A stretch of DNA of 64,000 nucleotides from Nocardia anaemiae NBRC 100462 (GCF_001612725.1 NZ_BDAZ01000047.1:56104-120103); one strand, 5' to 3'. Shown: positions 1 through 8,724, counted from the stretch's first letter. The notes: generated by a model from the letters alone, not told the origin. Translations and numbers: made by a program.

Positions 1-257
1 ATGACACCTGCCTGTTGTGTCTCGGACTGGACAGGCATACCGAGCTCGGCGCAGTGTCCGGCGGTGAGTCCGACCATCCGGTCGGCGCTGTCGTAGCCGA
101 CCGTGGTGAGGGTGCATACCGCTCGGCCGTCGAGCACAATGCCCGAGCCGCCGCCCATTGTCGCCATCTGGGCGGCCGTCGCGTTACCACAGGGAGCGAT
201 GACCACGATGACCGCGGCCACCAGCACGCGTATCCCGATCCTTCCGATGGCAACCAT
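1..257 (-). CDS. Secreted S1-family (chymotrypsin-like) serine protease, N-terminal part only
   Basis: Reading the minus strand from an ATG at 257 gives a basic start and a hydrophobic stretch (IRVLVAAVIVVIAPCG), a typical signal peptide. After it come GGGSGIVLDG, a Cys, and LTAGHCAE, the TAGHC block that carries the catalytic His of S1 proteases of the streptogrisin/trypsin kind. The frame runs off the window, so the Asp and Ser of the triad are not visible. A GTG at 299 would add 14 residues to the n-region; neither start has a clear ribosome binding site. The product is probably exported. It is divergent from the response regulator that follows. Class is inferred from the His motif and signal peptide only. 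Confidence 0.72.
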   Translation of the reverse strand, partial: MVAIGRIGIRVLVAAVIVVIAPCGNATAAQMATMGGGSGIVLDGRAVCTLTTVGYDSADRMVGLTAGHCAELGMPVQSETQQAGV

Positions 258-422
258 GTCGCTAACTGTCCGCCGTGACCACCGCTTCTCGGTATTCACT
301 TTCGTTGCAGGTGGGACACGGTTCGATGTCGTCGACTCGACCGTAGAGCCGCCGCCGTCCCACACGGAATCTCCACAATTGGTGCGGGTTCTCTCCACAG
401 CGGGTGGCTAGGGTTTCGGTTC

Positions 423-1124
423 ATGGAACAGCACGCGGCGGGCAATGGGCAGGCGGCGCGACGAATTCTGGTGGTCGACGATGAGGTGACCATCGCGGAA
501 TCGGTGGCGGCGCGGCTGCGGTCCGAGGGGTTCACCGTCGATCTGGCGCATGACGGTCCCGGGGCGGTCGCGGCGGCCGAGGCGGTCGTGCCCGATCTGG
601 TGGTGCTGGATGTGATGCTGCCCGGCTTCGACGGTCTCGAGGTGTGCCGCCGCATACAGGCCGCGCGCCCGATTCCGGTCCTCATGCTCACCGCGCGCAC
701 CGACGAAACCGATCAGCTCATCGGCCTCGGCGTCGGCGCGGACGACTACTTGACCAAACCGTTCTCGCTTCGTGTCCTCACCGCCCGAGTGCATGCCCTG
801 CTGCGCCGGATGGACCGCGCAGTCGAACGCGATGGCGCCACCATCATCGTCGGCGACCTCCGCATCGACGTGGACCAGCGTCGCGTATGGCGCGCCGATA
901 TCGAGGCCCAACTCACCCCGCTCGAATTCGATCTGCTGGCTCGGCTGGCACGACGTCCCCGTGTGGTGCTGGCCCGGGAACGTTTGCTCGAGGAGGTGTG
1001 GGACTGGGCCGATGCCGCGGGCACCCGCGCGGTCGACAGTCATATCAAGGCATTGCGCCGCAAGCTCGGCGCGGATGTGATCCGAACGGTGCACGGTGTC
1101 GGCTATGCGCTGGACGCGCGATGA
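423..1124 (+). CDS. OmpR/PhoB-family DNA-binding response regulator
   Basis: This 233-residue protein has the full two-domain plan. The receiver domain (about residues 15-125) carries ILVVDDE, the phospho-acceptor Asp in LVVLDVMLPG, the Thr of MLTART and the Lys of LTKPFS. The winged-helix output domain (about 140-232) carries LTPLEFDLL, a recognition helix around RAVDSHIKALRRKLG, and the closing hairpin IRTVHGVGYAL. The stop overlaps the ATG of the histidine kinase by 4 bases (ATGA), so the pair is translationally coupled. The stimulus and target genes cannot be read from the sequence; the membrane protein downstream is a plausible output or partner. Confidence 0.95.
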   Translation: MEQHAAGNGQAARRILVVDDEVTIAESVAARLRSEGFTVDLAHDGPGAVAAAEAVVPDLVVLDVMLPGFDGLEVCRRIQAARPIPVLMLTARTDETDQLIGLGVGADDYLTKPFSLRVLTARVHALLRRMDRAVERDGATIIVGDLRIDVDQRRVWRADIEAQLTPLEFDLLARLARRPRVVLARERLLEEVWDWADAAGTRAVDSHIKALRRKLGADVIRTVHGVGYALDAR

Positions 1125-2197
1125 GCGAGGAGATCGCGAGCGTGGACCCGCGGTGGCGCTCGACGGTTTCACGAAAGCTGCGTGGCATATCGGACGCGGT
1201 CGCGGAGGTGCTGCCGCGGCCGTTGGATCCCGTCACCTCGATCAAGTTGAAGTTCGCGATTCTGATGCTCGGCTCGGCCGGGGTGGCATTCGGGTTCTTT
1301 CGGCTGCGGATCGGGTGGCTGCCGCCGAAGACGACGATCGCGGCCACGGTGATCGCGCTGATCACCTCGCAGATCCTCGCGCACGGCACCACGCGGCCGC
1401 TGCGCGAGATGACGGCGGCGGCCAAGCGGATGGCGCAGGGCGATTACACCCGCCGGGTGCGGGCCAGCTCCCGTGACGAGGTCGGGCAACTGGCGGCGGC
1501 CTTCAATCAGATGGCCGCCGACCTGGCCGCCGCCGACCAGCAGCGCCGCGACCTGATCGCCAATGTCTCCCACGAACTGCGCACCCCGATCACCGCGCTG
1601 AATGCGGTGCTGGAGAACATGGTCGACGGCGTATCCGAACCCGACGACAAAACCCTGCGCACCGCACTCGCCCAAACCGAACGGCTCGCTCGACTCGTCT
1701 CCGAACTGCTCGACCTGTCCACCATCGAATCCGGCGCGCGTGCGCTCGACCGCGAAGAGCTCAGCGTCACACCGCTTTTGGCCGAGGTCGTCGCCGAGGC
1801 CGAGGCGGCCGCGGCGGCGCTCGGGCGCGGCGTGCGCTTCCGCACCGACGTGCAACCGAGCAGCGCAAGCGTTTTCGCAGACCGCGCACGTTTGCACCAG
1901 GTGCTGCTCAACCTGCTCGACAACGCCGCCCGCCACGGACCCGCCGGTGGTGAAGTCCGCATCGAGGCCCGCGCCGACCGCGGCGGTCTCGTCATCGATG
2001 TCCAAGACCAAGGCCCGGGCATTCCGATCCCCGAGCGCGCCACCATCTTCGACCGCTTCACCCGCGGCGGGCGCAGCGACGGCGGCGGTACCGGCCTGGG
2101 GCTGGCCATCTCGCGCTGGATAGTCGACCTACACGGCGGCACCATAGCCGTCGCCGATCCGGGCTCGCGCATCCGCGTGACTCTCCCTGCCGCTTAA
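1121..2197 (+). CDS. Sensor histidine kinase (HAMP-HisKA-HATPase)
   Basis: The 358-residue partner of the preceding regulator starts at the ATG inside the regulator's stop. It has one or two hydrophobic stretches (about residues 40-90) with almost no extracellular loop. A HAMP domain follows (TTRPLREMTAAAKRMAQGD), then the HisKA box NVSHELRTPI with the phospho-His, the N-box LLDNAARHG, G1 DQGPGIP and G2 GTGLGLAI. The short sensor region suggests that it detects a membrane or intramembrane signal rather than a soluble ligand. The coupling and phosphotransfer partner are inferred from the 4-base overlap. Confidence 0.94.
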   Translation: MSEEIASVDPRWRSTVSRKLRGISDAVAEVLPRPLDPVTSIKLKFAILMLGSAGVAFGFFRLRIGWLPPKTTIAATVIALITSQILAHGTTRPLREMTAAAKRMAQGDYTRRVRASSRDEVGQLAAAFNQMAADLAAADQQRRDLIANVSHELRTPITALNAVLENMVDGVSEPDDKTLRTALAQTERLARLVSELLDLSTIESGARALDREELSVTPLLAEVVAEAEAAAAALGRGVRFRTDVQPSSASVFADRARLHQVLLNLLDNAARHGPAGGEVRIEARADRGGLVIDVQDQGPGIPIPERATIFDRFTRGGRSDGGGTGLGLAISRWIVDLHGGTIAVADPGSRIRVTLPAA

Positions 2198-2271
2198 CCC
2201 ATTCCACTATTTCGTGACCCGGGCCAATGAGTTCCCGGGACGATCTCGCACACCCATAGGAGGGGACATCC

Positions 2272-4317
2272 ATGCCAGACCAACCCGAACCATCGCAACA
2301 CCGATCACCTACGCCACCCGCGGCGAAATCGGAGCCGACCGCGGATGCGCCGAGCTCACCGAGTGTGTGGTCGAATCCGGCGAGTGCGCTGATCGGTCCA
2401 CCGGCGAGTGCACTGCCGCCGAGGTCTGGACTGCCCGCGGCAAGGCCGTGGCCGGTTCAAGTGCCGAGGTGGCGGCACGTCGCCTGCCCGCCCGGCGTTT
2501 TGCCCGCCGCTGGTATCGCAGGTCTCGCGGGCGCGGTGTTCATCCCACTGGATCGGCCGGGAATCGGTTGGGTACTTGCCGGTTCGGTGGCAGCGGCCGC
2601 GGTTTTCACGGTGGACCGCCGCGCACGGCGTACGGCCGGAGCGGCTACCTCCACAACGGATCCGGCGATGGAGCCGGGTCCAGCATGTCCGGCTAGTGAC
2701 GAACCTGGTCGCCGGACGTCGGTCAAAGGTGCCGGCGCGCCGTCTGATGTGAACGGCAGTGGTTCGGTGCGTGCGGCTGCGACGTCGATACCAAAACCGT
2801 CGGACTCGACTGAATCGCCCAGCTCGACGACGGCAGATCCTCAGCCCGGGCAGTCGGCACCCGTGGTCGACGGCGCTCAGATGCTGCTCAAAGGTGCTGG
2901 CACGGAGCCGAATCGGGCTGATTCGGACAATCATGGCGCGGCGGGCCGGGATGGGTCGTCGTCGCTACCGGATTCGTCCGATTCGGCGCATTCTCCCGAG
3001 GCGAAGCGTGCGGCGGGAAGCTCCGATCCGGTCGGTTCCGGCGGTCCGACCGCGCTGGAAGACGGGAGTGGGGGAGCCGACCCAGCTGGATCGCGATTCG
3101 GTGTCCGCGCAGCCAATTGGGGCAGGGTGTGGTGGACGACCCTGGCGTTGGGGCTGCTGGCGGTTGGGGCGGTGCGGGCCGCGGGCTGGTTGTTCGCGCT
3201 GTGTGTGGTCGGGGCCGCGGTGGCCGGGTCGTTGGCTGTCGTCGGGCGGCGCTCGGTCTATAGCGCGTGGTACGACGTGATCGCGGTGCCGATCGAGTCG
3301 ATTGCGGGCATTCCCTGGATCTATTCGGCGTTCGATCGGATCGGCGATGGCAAGGCGAGGCGGTCGTGGCGGGCCGGGACATCGGTTGCGGTGACGCTCG
3401 CACTATTGGCGATTTTCGTGCCATTGCTCGGCGGTGCCGATGCGACATTCGCGAAACTTCTCGACGCGGTGACGCCGCAGTTCGACGCGGCATCTGTCGT
3501 GCAGTGGATCGTGCTGTTCGCGCTACTCGGTCTCGGCAGCGTCGGGGCCATGTATCTGCTGGCGGGCCCGCGAGCCGCCGCGACAGGCGCACCATCCGGG
3601 CGATGCCTGCGACGGTTGGAGTGGGCACTGCCGGTGGGCGCGCTGACCATCCTGTTCGCGGTGTTCGTCGGTGCCCAGTTCGTCGCTTTGTTCGGCGGTG
3701 ACGACTATGTCCAGCGCACGGCGAATCTGACCTACGCCGAATACGCGCGCAGCGGATTCTGGCAGCTCTCGATCGTCACCATTCTCACCCTCGCCGTGAT
3801 AGCTGTCGTGTTGCGCTGGGCTGCGCAGGAATCCGCAGTAGACCGAGCGTGGCTGCGCATCCTGCTGTGCGCGATCGCGGTGTTGACGCTGATCATCGTC
3901 GCCTCCGCCCTCGGCCGCATGTGGACCTACCAGCAGGCCTATGGCTTCACCGTTATGCGCGTGCTGGTCGAGGTATGCGAACTCTGGCTGGGCCTGGTGT
4001 ACCTGCTGATGATCGTGGCGGTGCTGCGCCTCGACGGCACCTGGCTGCCGCGCGCCGCCATCGGCACCGCCATGTCGACGCTGTTCGCCTTGGCCGTGCT
4101 CAACCCGGAAGGCCTTGTCGCGGAACGAAATATCGATCGCTGGGAACACGGTAAGAATCTCGACACGTACTATCTCAGCGCACTCTCGCCCGATGTCCTC
4201 TCCGCCGTCGACCGACTCCCACAGCCACAGCGTGCTGAGATACTCGGCCCGATCCGCGAGCGTCTCGACGGGGACACGTGGCAGAGCTGGAACCTGTCTC
4301 GCGCCAATGCCCGGTAG
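2272..4317 (+). CDS. DUF4173 (DUF4153-like) multi-pass membrane protein with a long disordered N-terminus
   Basis: The 681-residue product starts at an ATG behind a strong AGGAGGGG ribosome binding site. Residues 1 to about 280 are rich in Pro, Ser, Gly and Asp and look disordered, apart from two hydrophobic segments near 85-125. From about residue 285 there are many membrane helices, then the C-terminal block NPEGLVAERNIDRW and the YYLSALSPD segment, which I recognise as the DUF4173 signature. Such genes commonly sit beside two-component systems in actinomycetes, and this one follows the kinase by 74 bp. The function is unknown. Confidence 0.85.
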   Translation: MPDQPEPSQHRSPTPPAAKSEPTADAPSSPSVWSNPASALIGPPASALPPRSGLPAARPWPVQVPRWRHVACPPGVLPAAGIAGLAGAVFIPLDRPGIGWVLAGSVAAAAVFTVDRRARRTAGAATSTTDPAMEPGPACPASDEPGRRTSVKGAGAPSDVNGSGSVRAAATSIPKPSDSTESPSSTTADPQPGQSAPVVDGAQMLLKGAGTEPNRADSDNHGAAGRDGSSSLPDSSDSAHSPEAKRAAGSSDPVGSGGPTALEDGSGGADPAGSRFGVRAANWGRVWWTTLALGLLAVGAVRAAGWLFALCVVGAAVAGSLAVVGRRSVYSAWYDVIAVPIESIAGIPWIYSAFDRIGDGKARRSWRAGTSVAVTLALLAIFVPLLGGADATFAKLLDAVTPQFDAASVVQWIVLFALLGLGSVGAMYLLAGPRAAATGAPSGRCLRRLEWALPVGALTILFAVFVGAQFVALFGGDDYVQRTANLTYAEYARSGFWQLSIVTILTLAVIAVVLRWAAQESAVDRAWLRILLCAIAVLTLIIVASALGRMWTYQQAYGFTVMRVLVEVCELWLGLVYLLMIVAVLRLDGTWLPRAAIGTAMSTLFALAVLNPEGLVAERNIDRWEHGKNLDTYYLSALSPDVLSAVDRLPQPQRAEILGPIRERLDGDTWQSWNLSRANAR

Positions 4318-4385
4318 GACACCCGTGCTTGTTTGTCGGCGATGGCGACATCGTCCGTTGATGCACGCGGGAATGGATTCGGGGC

Positions 4386-4865
4386 TCAGGTGAGTGCGCG
4401 ATGGACGGCGTCGGCGGGGTCGGTGGCGAGTTGTGCTGCGGGGATGGGATTTCCGGCGGCGTCGTGTATGTGCCAGCCACCGAGGGAGATGACGGGAATG
4501 GTGCCGCGGTGGTGAGCGAAAGCGAGTTCGGAAAGGGTGGCCCACGAGCCACCGATCACGATCACGGCGTCGGCGGATTGCACGAGGATCGCGTTGCGGG
4601 CCTCGCCCATATCGGTGTACAGGACGGCGGACAGGCCACGGCAGGCGGCGGACCGGTCGCTGTCCGGGCGAATCCCGATGACGAGCCCGCCCGCCCGCGT
4701 GGCCCCCTCCGCGACCGCGGCCATAACGCCGGTACCGCCCCCGCACAGCACGGTGGCACCGGCAGTCGCGAGCAGTCGTCCCACCTCCGCAGCCCATTCG
4801 CCCTCGCTAGTGGTGCAATCACTCGGTCCGCAAACCGCGATCTGCGGAGGTATGTCGCGAGCCAT
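4386..4865 (-). CDS. TIGR00725/LOG-like Rossmann-fold protein
   Basis: The 159-residue protein has a nucleotide-binding opening (IAVCGPSDC), then CGGGTGVMAAVAEGA, which matches the GGGxGxM turn of the LOG/TIGR00725 family. Later comes AVIVIGGSWATLSELAFA, a variant of the family's PGGxGTxxE block. The Glu is present but the first Pro is replaced, so phosphoribohydrolase activity on cytokinin-like nucleotides is uncertain. It is cytoplasmic and convergent with the DUF4173 gene. The start is the first ATG (MARDIPPQ). Confidence 0.83.
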   Translation of the reverse strand: MARDIPPQIAVCGPSDCTTSEGEWAAEVGRLLATAGATVLCGGGTGVMAAVAEGATRAGGLVIGIRPDSDRSAACRGLSAVLYTDMGEARNAILVQSADAVIVIGGSWATLSELAFAHHRGTIPVISLGGWHIHDAAGNPIPAAQLATDPADAVHRALT

Positions 4866-4910
4866 GTAGTCGACGATAGTTGCGGGAATCTCGCTCAGCC
4901 GCTTACTTCG

Positions 4911-4939
4911 TGCAGGTCGGCCGCTCGCAGACCTGCACG
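4911..4939. repeat. 9-bp perfect inverted repeat
   Basis: GTGCAGGTC and GACCTGCAC face each other across an 11-base loop. It lies 45 bp upstream of the LOG-like gene's start on the minus strand and just before a decayed region. It could be a hairpin at the end of a lost gene or an operator; nothing in the sequence decides which. Confidence 0.5.
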
Positions 4940-5059
4940 CCGCGCAACCCGGCCTAGTCGCCTCGCGCCGCAGCTCGGGCCGGTCTTGTCAGCAGCCCAG
5001 CACCGCCGCGCCTTGTGCGGCCAGGCAGTTCGGTCGAGTCCCGGACGCCCGGAAGGTCA

Positions 5060-5345
5060 TTCAATCTGCAAGCCCAGCACACCGAACGTTTCTTTCGGCT
5101 CGGCACACCCTGCAGCTCGGCCCGTAGGCGACGGCGATGACGAAGGGAGGCGTGCCGATTCTGGTACGCCGGTGGTCTGGCCCAACGCGCGGCTCAGTCC
5201 TGCAGCCTTGTAGCTCTCCTAGCCTTTGCGCCCGACTGGCGGGCAAGTGTCGCATGGCCGTCTCGAAGCCGAGCCACTTGTTCGCTCCAGTGATCAAGAT
5301 TGCCGCCGTGCCACCAACGCTAGGTGACAGCACTTCCCATGTACG
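5060..5345 (-). pseudogene. Decayed gene fragments: SDR-like Rossmann turn and a DUF457-like segment
   Basis: The 567 bp between the LOG-like gene and the hydrolase hold no intact gene. On the minus strand around 5265-5310 the translation AAILITGANKWLGFETA matches the TGANKGLGFETA opening of a short-chain dehydrogenase, but no SDR body follows. Further on, near 5122-5160, the translation PPFVIAVAYG matches FAFVIAVAYG in the DUF457 gene at 25.3-26.1 kb. The DNA there shares 25 identical bases (5122-5146 with 25750-25774) and then 11 more after an 11-base deletion. I read this as eroded remains of two unrelated genes. Confidence 0.5.
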
Positions 5346-5432
5346 GTCGCGCGCCTGTGTTCGGCGACCGGGCCTCGGCTGACCGAGCTGCATCCGTCAC
5401 CCCGACGCGGCGGCCCCGGGTGCGAGATGTGC

Positions 5433-6857
5433 CTACCGTCGCTTGGTGAGCAACGTATCGAGCTGTGCGGCGAATTCCTCGGCGGCGTTTCGGTATCCGA
5501 CGTGGTCGCCCGCGAATTCCACGGTGTCGAGTCCGAGGCGTGCGCCGAGTACCGCATTGGGCAGCGCCGGGAACGCTTCCTTCGAATCGTGTCCGACGGC
5601 GAGGACGAGCTTGTCGGCGACGGGTTGCAGTGCGTCGAAATCCGGTGTGTAGCGGACGTACTGGCGCATTTCGTATTCCATCCAGAACTGCATGTTCTGC
5701 TGGATGCGCGCACCGATCGCGGCTGCCTCGGGCGTGGGTTCTCCGGCGGGCTGCTGCTGGCGCAGCCCGACGCCTTCGGCGAATAGCGAGATGGCGGCGA
5801 CGAAGCCCTCGGATTTGCTGGTCTGGTAGACCTTGTCCAAGAAGGTGAGCCACTTGTCGGCATCTGGCAGTACGGTCGCAAGCGGCGGTTCGTGCGCGAT
5901 GAGTGTGTGCACGAGGTCCGGTCGCGTTGTGAGCAATTCGAGCGCGACGATGGCGCCGGAGCTGCTGCCGAGCACGGCGGCGGGCTGGTTGCCGAGGTGG
6001 GTGAGCAGTGCGGCGGCATCGGCGCCGTCCAGTTGGACGTTGTGGTTCTGTCCTGGGCTGCGGGAGAAGCCGCGCCGATCGTAGGAAACCACCGTGTAGC
6101 GATCCGCCAGTCGCTCGGCGATCTGGTCGAAGCTTCCGGCGTCGCCATTACCGCCCGGGATGAGCAGCAGTAGCGGTCCGGTGCCACGGATTTCGTAGTA
6201 CAGCGTCGCCCCGGGCACGGCGAGGGTGTGGTCGGTAGGGATGTCCATGGGAAATTCTCCTGGTAGATAGGACAGTTGCCGCAACGCTTCCCGGATGACG
6301 GGCAGTGCCGCGGTGGGCGGATCCGCATCGACCCAGCGGTCGATAGCGACCTGCAGTGCCGTCGCGATCGCGCCCGCCATGATCCGCGGGAACATATCGG
6401 CGCGCAGGTCGCGGCCGGTGCGTGCGGCGATGGCCGTCGCGATGGCCTCCTGGATGACGGCCTGCGCCTTGAGATATTCACCCTGCAACGCGGACTCGGT
6501 GGTGATCAGCCGAATGCCGCGGCTCCATGCCGGATCCGGCAGTTCGTCATCACGGAATTCGGCGAGCACCGCGTGGATCACCGCGGGCCACAGCGCTTCG
6601 GCCGCCGGACGATCGCGCAGTCCGTCCGCGATGCGCCGGGCCCGATCGACCGCCACCGAGCACACGGCCTCGTACTTACTGGCGAAGTAGTTGTTGAACG
6701 TACGTGGCGAAACACCCGCCGCCGCCGCGATGTCCTCGACCAGCACACTGTCGAGACCATGCTCGACCGCCAGCCGCAGCGCCGCGAATCCGAGCGCCTC
6801 CCGAGTCGCGAGTTTCTTGCGTTCCCGCAACCCGAGTACGAATGCCACGCCCTTCAC
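5433..6857 (-). CDS. TetR-family regulator fused in frame to an alpha/beta hydrolase
   Basis: One open frame of about 474 codons joins two proteins that are normally separate. Residues 1 to about 203 are a TetR repressor, with the HTH in VEDIAAAAGVSPRTFNNYFASK. From MDIPTDHTLAVPG (ATG at 6248, preceded by AGGAGA) a 271-residue alpha/beta hydrolase follows, with oxyanion region LIPGGNG, nucleophile elbow GSSSG and a late FAGDHVG His. No stop separates them. Either a true fusion is made, or the hydrolase is also produced from its own internal start. The GTG start at 6857 lies directly behind a tandem operator, so the transcript may be nearly leaderless; GTG 6848 is an alternative. The ligand is probably a substrate or product of the hydrolase (inference). 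Confidence 0.82.
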   Translation of the reverse strand: MKGVAFVLGLRERKKLATREALGFAALRLAVEHGLDSVLVEDIAAAAGVSPRTFNNYFASKYEAVCSVAVDRARRIADGLRDRPAAEALWPAVIHAVLAEFRDDELPDPAWSRGIRLITTESALQGEYLKAQAVIQEAIATAIAARTGRDLRADMFPRIMAGAIATALQVAIDRWVDADPPTAALPVIREALRQLSYLPGEFPMDIPTDHTLAVPGATLYYEIRGTGPLLLLIPGGNGDAGSFDQIAERLADRYTVVSYDRRGFSRSPGQNHNVQLDGADAAALLTHLGNQPAAVLGSSSGAIVALELLTTRPDLVHTLIAHEPPLATVLPDADKWLTFLDKVYQTSKSEGFVAAISLFAEGVGLRQQQPAGEPTPEAAAIGARIQQNMQFWMEYEMRQYVRYTPDFDALQPVADKLVLAVGHDSKEAFPALPNAVLGARLGLDTVEFAGDHVGYRNAAEEFAAQLDTLLTKRR

Positions 6858-6860
6858 GGT

Positions 6861-6891
6861 ACGCAATCTTGCGTGGCACGCAAGATTGCGT
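6861..6891. promoter_or_regulatory. Tandem TetR operator upstream of the TetR-hydrolase fusion
   Basis: Two 14-bp arms, ACGCAATCTTGCGT (6861-6874) and ACGCAAGATTGCGT (6878-6891), are exact reverse complements separated by GGC. Each arm is itself a palindrome (ACGCAA-2-TTGCGT). This is the pattern expected for two adjacent TetR dimers. It sits 3 bp upstream of the proposed GTG, so binding would block transcription of the regulator's own gene. Confidence 0.8.
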
Positions 6892-7252
6892 GATCGGAAA
6901 GTTTTGCGCCACATAGGGTCCGAAAGCCCCGCAACCACCGTCGTATGAGACCAGCAGGGCCACACGCTGTCTCGGCGCATCACCCGCCAGTGGGTACGCG
7001 GCGTGTGCCGCTGCGGCACGCTCGCCGATGGGCATATGGTGTGCGCCGCTGCGGCACCAGCACCCGCACACGCGCTGGGCAACCGTCGTCGAACTCGTGC
7101 ACGATCCAGCCGAGTCGTCCGGCGCCTCCGATACGCGACAGCGCATGTGGGCCGGGCTCGGTGCGGGGTGCCCCGTGTGGTGGGACGATCAGGGAACCGG
7201 CAGGACGCGCGTTGGGTGCGATGGCCGCAGTGCGGGCGCGGTGGTGTGCAGA
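6892..7252. other. 361-bp intergenic stretch with two GC-rich palindromes
   Basis: No convincing gene lies between the fusion gene's operator and the end of the permease gene. GTGCCGC-T-GCGGCAC at 7005-7019 is a perfect palindrome, and a near copy (GTGCGCCGC-T-GCGGCAC) lies at 7041-7057. They may be part of the permease's transcription end or paired binding sites. Confidence 0.4.
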
Positions 7253-8623
7253 CTATGCGGACTTGCGCAGCGTCGAGAGGCGGCTCACACCGCACGCGAG
7301 CACGACCGCCGCCAGGAACGACAGCAGTGACGCGCTCATCCACGCCTGCTTGGTGAAGTGCAGCTTCTCCTGCGCGTGCACCCAGAAGTCGGTCCACACC
7401 CCGGCGTCGCCCGGGTTGATCAGCTGGTAAACCGAGAGCCCGACCAGCCAGGCGAAAACCATGCCCCACCGCGATGGCGCGTTCGCCGAGGTATCCCACT
7501 GGTCGCGTGCCCGCAGGAAGAAGTCCGCGACGAGCACGCCGAGCAGCGGCACGAAGACCGAGCCGATCAGTCCGAGAAAGCCGAAGTAGTTCGCCATGTT
7601 CAGTCGCAGCGCGAGCAGGGTGATCAGCACGCCGAGACCGATCGAGAGCACCCGACGATCGATCCGAGGCGCGAGGTTCTGGATCGACACGGCCGTCGAG
7701 TACACATTCGCGAACGACTGGTCGGCCTCACGGAAGACGAAGATGAAGAAGAACACCGCTCCGAGGGTCACCTTCAGAAACGGCGAGTACACCCCGCCGT
7801 CGCCGGACACGAGCGCCAGCGCGAACAACCCCAGCACATACGCGATGATCTGGGTGAACGCGTACGCCCCACTGGCCGCGCCGAATGCCGCGCCGGTGCT
7901 GCGGGAGTGCCGGGTGTAGTCGGCCGCCACCGGCACCCACGAAATCGAAACCGCGAGCGCCGCATCGGTGGCGACCCAGAACAGATTCCAGTCCACGCCG
8001 AACGGCCCGCCGCCCGCGGTGCCCGGGTTGGCGGTGAGATCCGGCAGACCCGCGCGGACGAACTGCAGGTAGAACCAGATCAACGCGATCACCACGCCGA
8101 CGGTCACGAACCGCCGCAGCATCCGTACCGAACCGAGCGGCCAGATCGTCAAAACCGTCGTCAGCACACCCGCGGCGATCACGTAAATCCAGTGCGGCCC
8201 GCCATCGAACAACTCCTCGGCCGCGTCGCCGATGACGATCAATTCGAAGGTGCCCCAACCGATCAGCTGTGCGATATTGAGCACCGTCGGTAGGTAGCTG
8301 AGCTTCGCGCCGAACAGTCCGCGCAGCAACATCATCGCGGGCTTACCGGTCTCGGCTCCGGGCACCGCGGCCAGGCCGAGCATGAGTCCGCCGAGCACTG
8401 TTCCGATGATCATCGCGAGAATGCCCGCGGCGATGGAGATCTGCGCCGCGCCATCGGAGTTCGGCGCCAGCACGGTGTAGGCGCCGGAGAATGCGAACAG
8501 GCTGACCCCGAGGTTCGCCCAGAACGCGCTCTGGTCCCAGAACGAGAGCACCTTCGGCGCTGGCTGGTCCAGGGTCAGCGGTGCTTCGCGCCGCTCGGAT
8601 CGATCAAGGGTGGGTGCAGACAT
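7253..8623 (-). CDS. cytX: NCS1-family permease, probable hydroxymethylpyrimidine transporter (CytX type)
   Basis: The 456-residue membrane protein has about 12 hydrophobic segments and NCS1 features: the N-terminal FWDQSAFWANLGVSLFAF, PGAETGKPAMMLLRGLFG, and ISWVPVAADYTRHS. Cytosine and hydroxymethylpyrimidine carriers share this fold, but the TPP riboswitch immediately upstream points to thiamine-precursor uptake, as for CytX. The ATG at 8623 lies 12 bases past the riboswitch's last stem. Uptake of the pyrimidine half of thiamine across the inner membrane would then be shut off when TPP is plentiful. The substrate is inferred from the riboswitch, not from the protein alone. Confidence 0.87.
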   Translation of the reverse strand: MSAPTLDRSERREAPLTLDQPAPKVLSFWDQSAFWANLGVSLFAFSGAYTVLAPNSDGAAQISIAAGILAMIIGTVLGGLMLGLAAVPGAETGKPAMMLLRGLFGAKLSYLPTVLNIAQLIGWGTFELIVIGDAAEELFDGGPHWIYVIAAGVLTTVLTIWPLGSVRMLRRFVTVGVVIALIWFYLQFVRAGLPDLTANPGTAGGGPFGVDWNLFWVATDAALAVSISWVPVAADYTRHSRSTGAAFGAASGAYAFTQIIAYVLGLFALALVSGDGGVYSPFLKVTLGAVFFFIFVFREADQSFANVYSTAVSIQNLAPRIDRRVLSIGLGVLITLLALRLNMANYFGFLGLIGSVFVPLLGVLVADFFLRARDQWDTSANAPSRWGMVFAWLVGLSVYQLINPGDAGVWTDFWVHAQEKLHFTKQAWMSASLLSFLAAVVLACGVSRLSTLRKSA

Positions 8624-8635
8624 CCCGGTACCGCT

Positions 8636-8724
8636 CTCCCTACGCCGGAATTACCCGGACAGGTTCATGCGGTCGGCGAAACGTGGGGTCCGCCCTCTCA
8701 GCCCGGCCGTGCCCGAGCTCCCGC
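8636..8724 (-). promoter_or_regulatory. TPP riboswitch (THI element)
   Basis: On the minus strand the leader contains the conserved core in order: GGGAGCTCGGGC, GGGCTGAGAGGGCGGACCC, a variable stem, GAACCTGTCCGGGTAATTCC, and the closing GGCGTAGGGAG. CUGAGA and the GAACCUG/GGGUAA blocks are the diagnostic TPP-binding sequences. The closing GGGAG is also the only Shine-Dalgarno-like sequence before the permease ATG, 12 bases downstream. Ligand binding would therefore hide it, which suggests control of translation initiation rather than a terminator. Confidence 0.95.

Noticed and set aside
6858..7499. Extending the TetR-hydrolase frame upstream to 7499
   Set aside because: The extra 214 residues are Arg/Ala-rich and run through the operator and into the permease gene; the TetR fold starts at about 6850.
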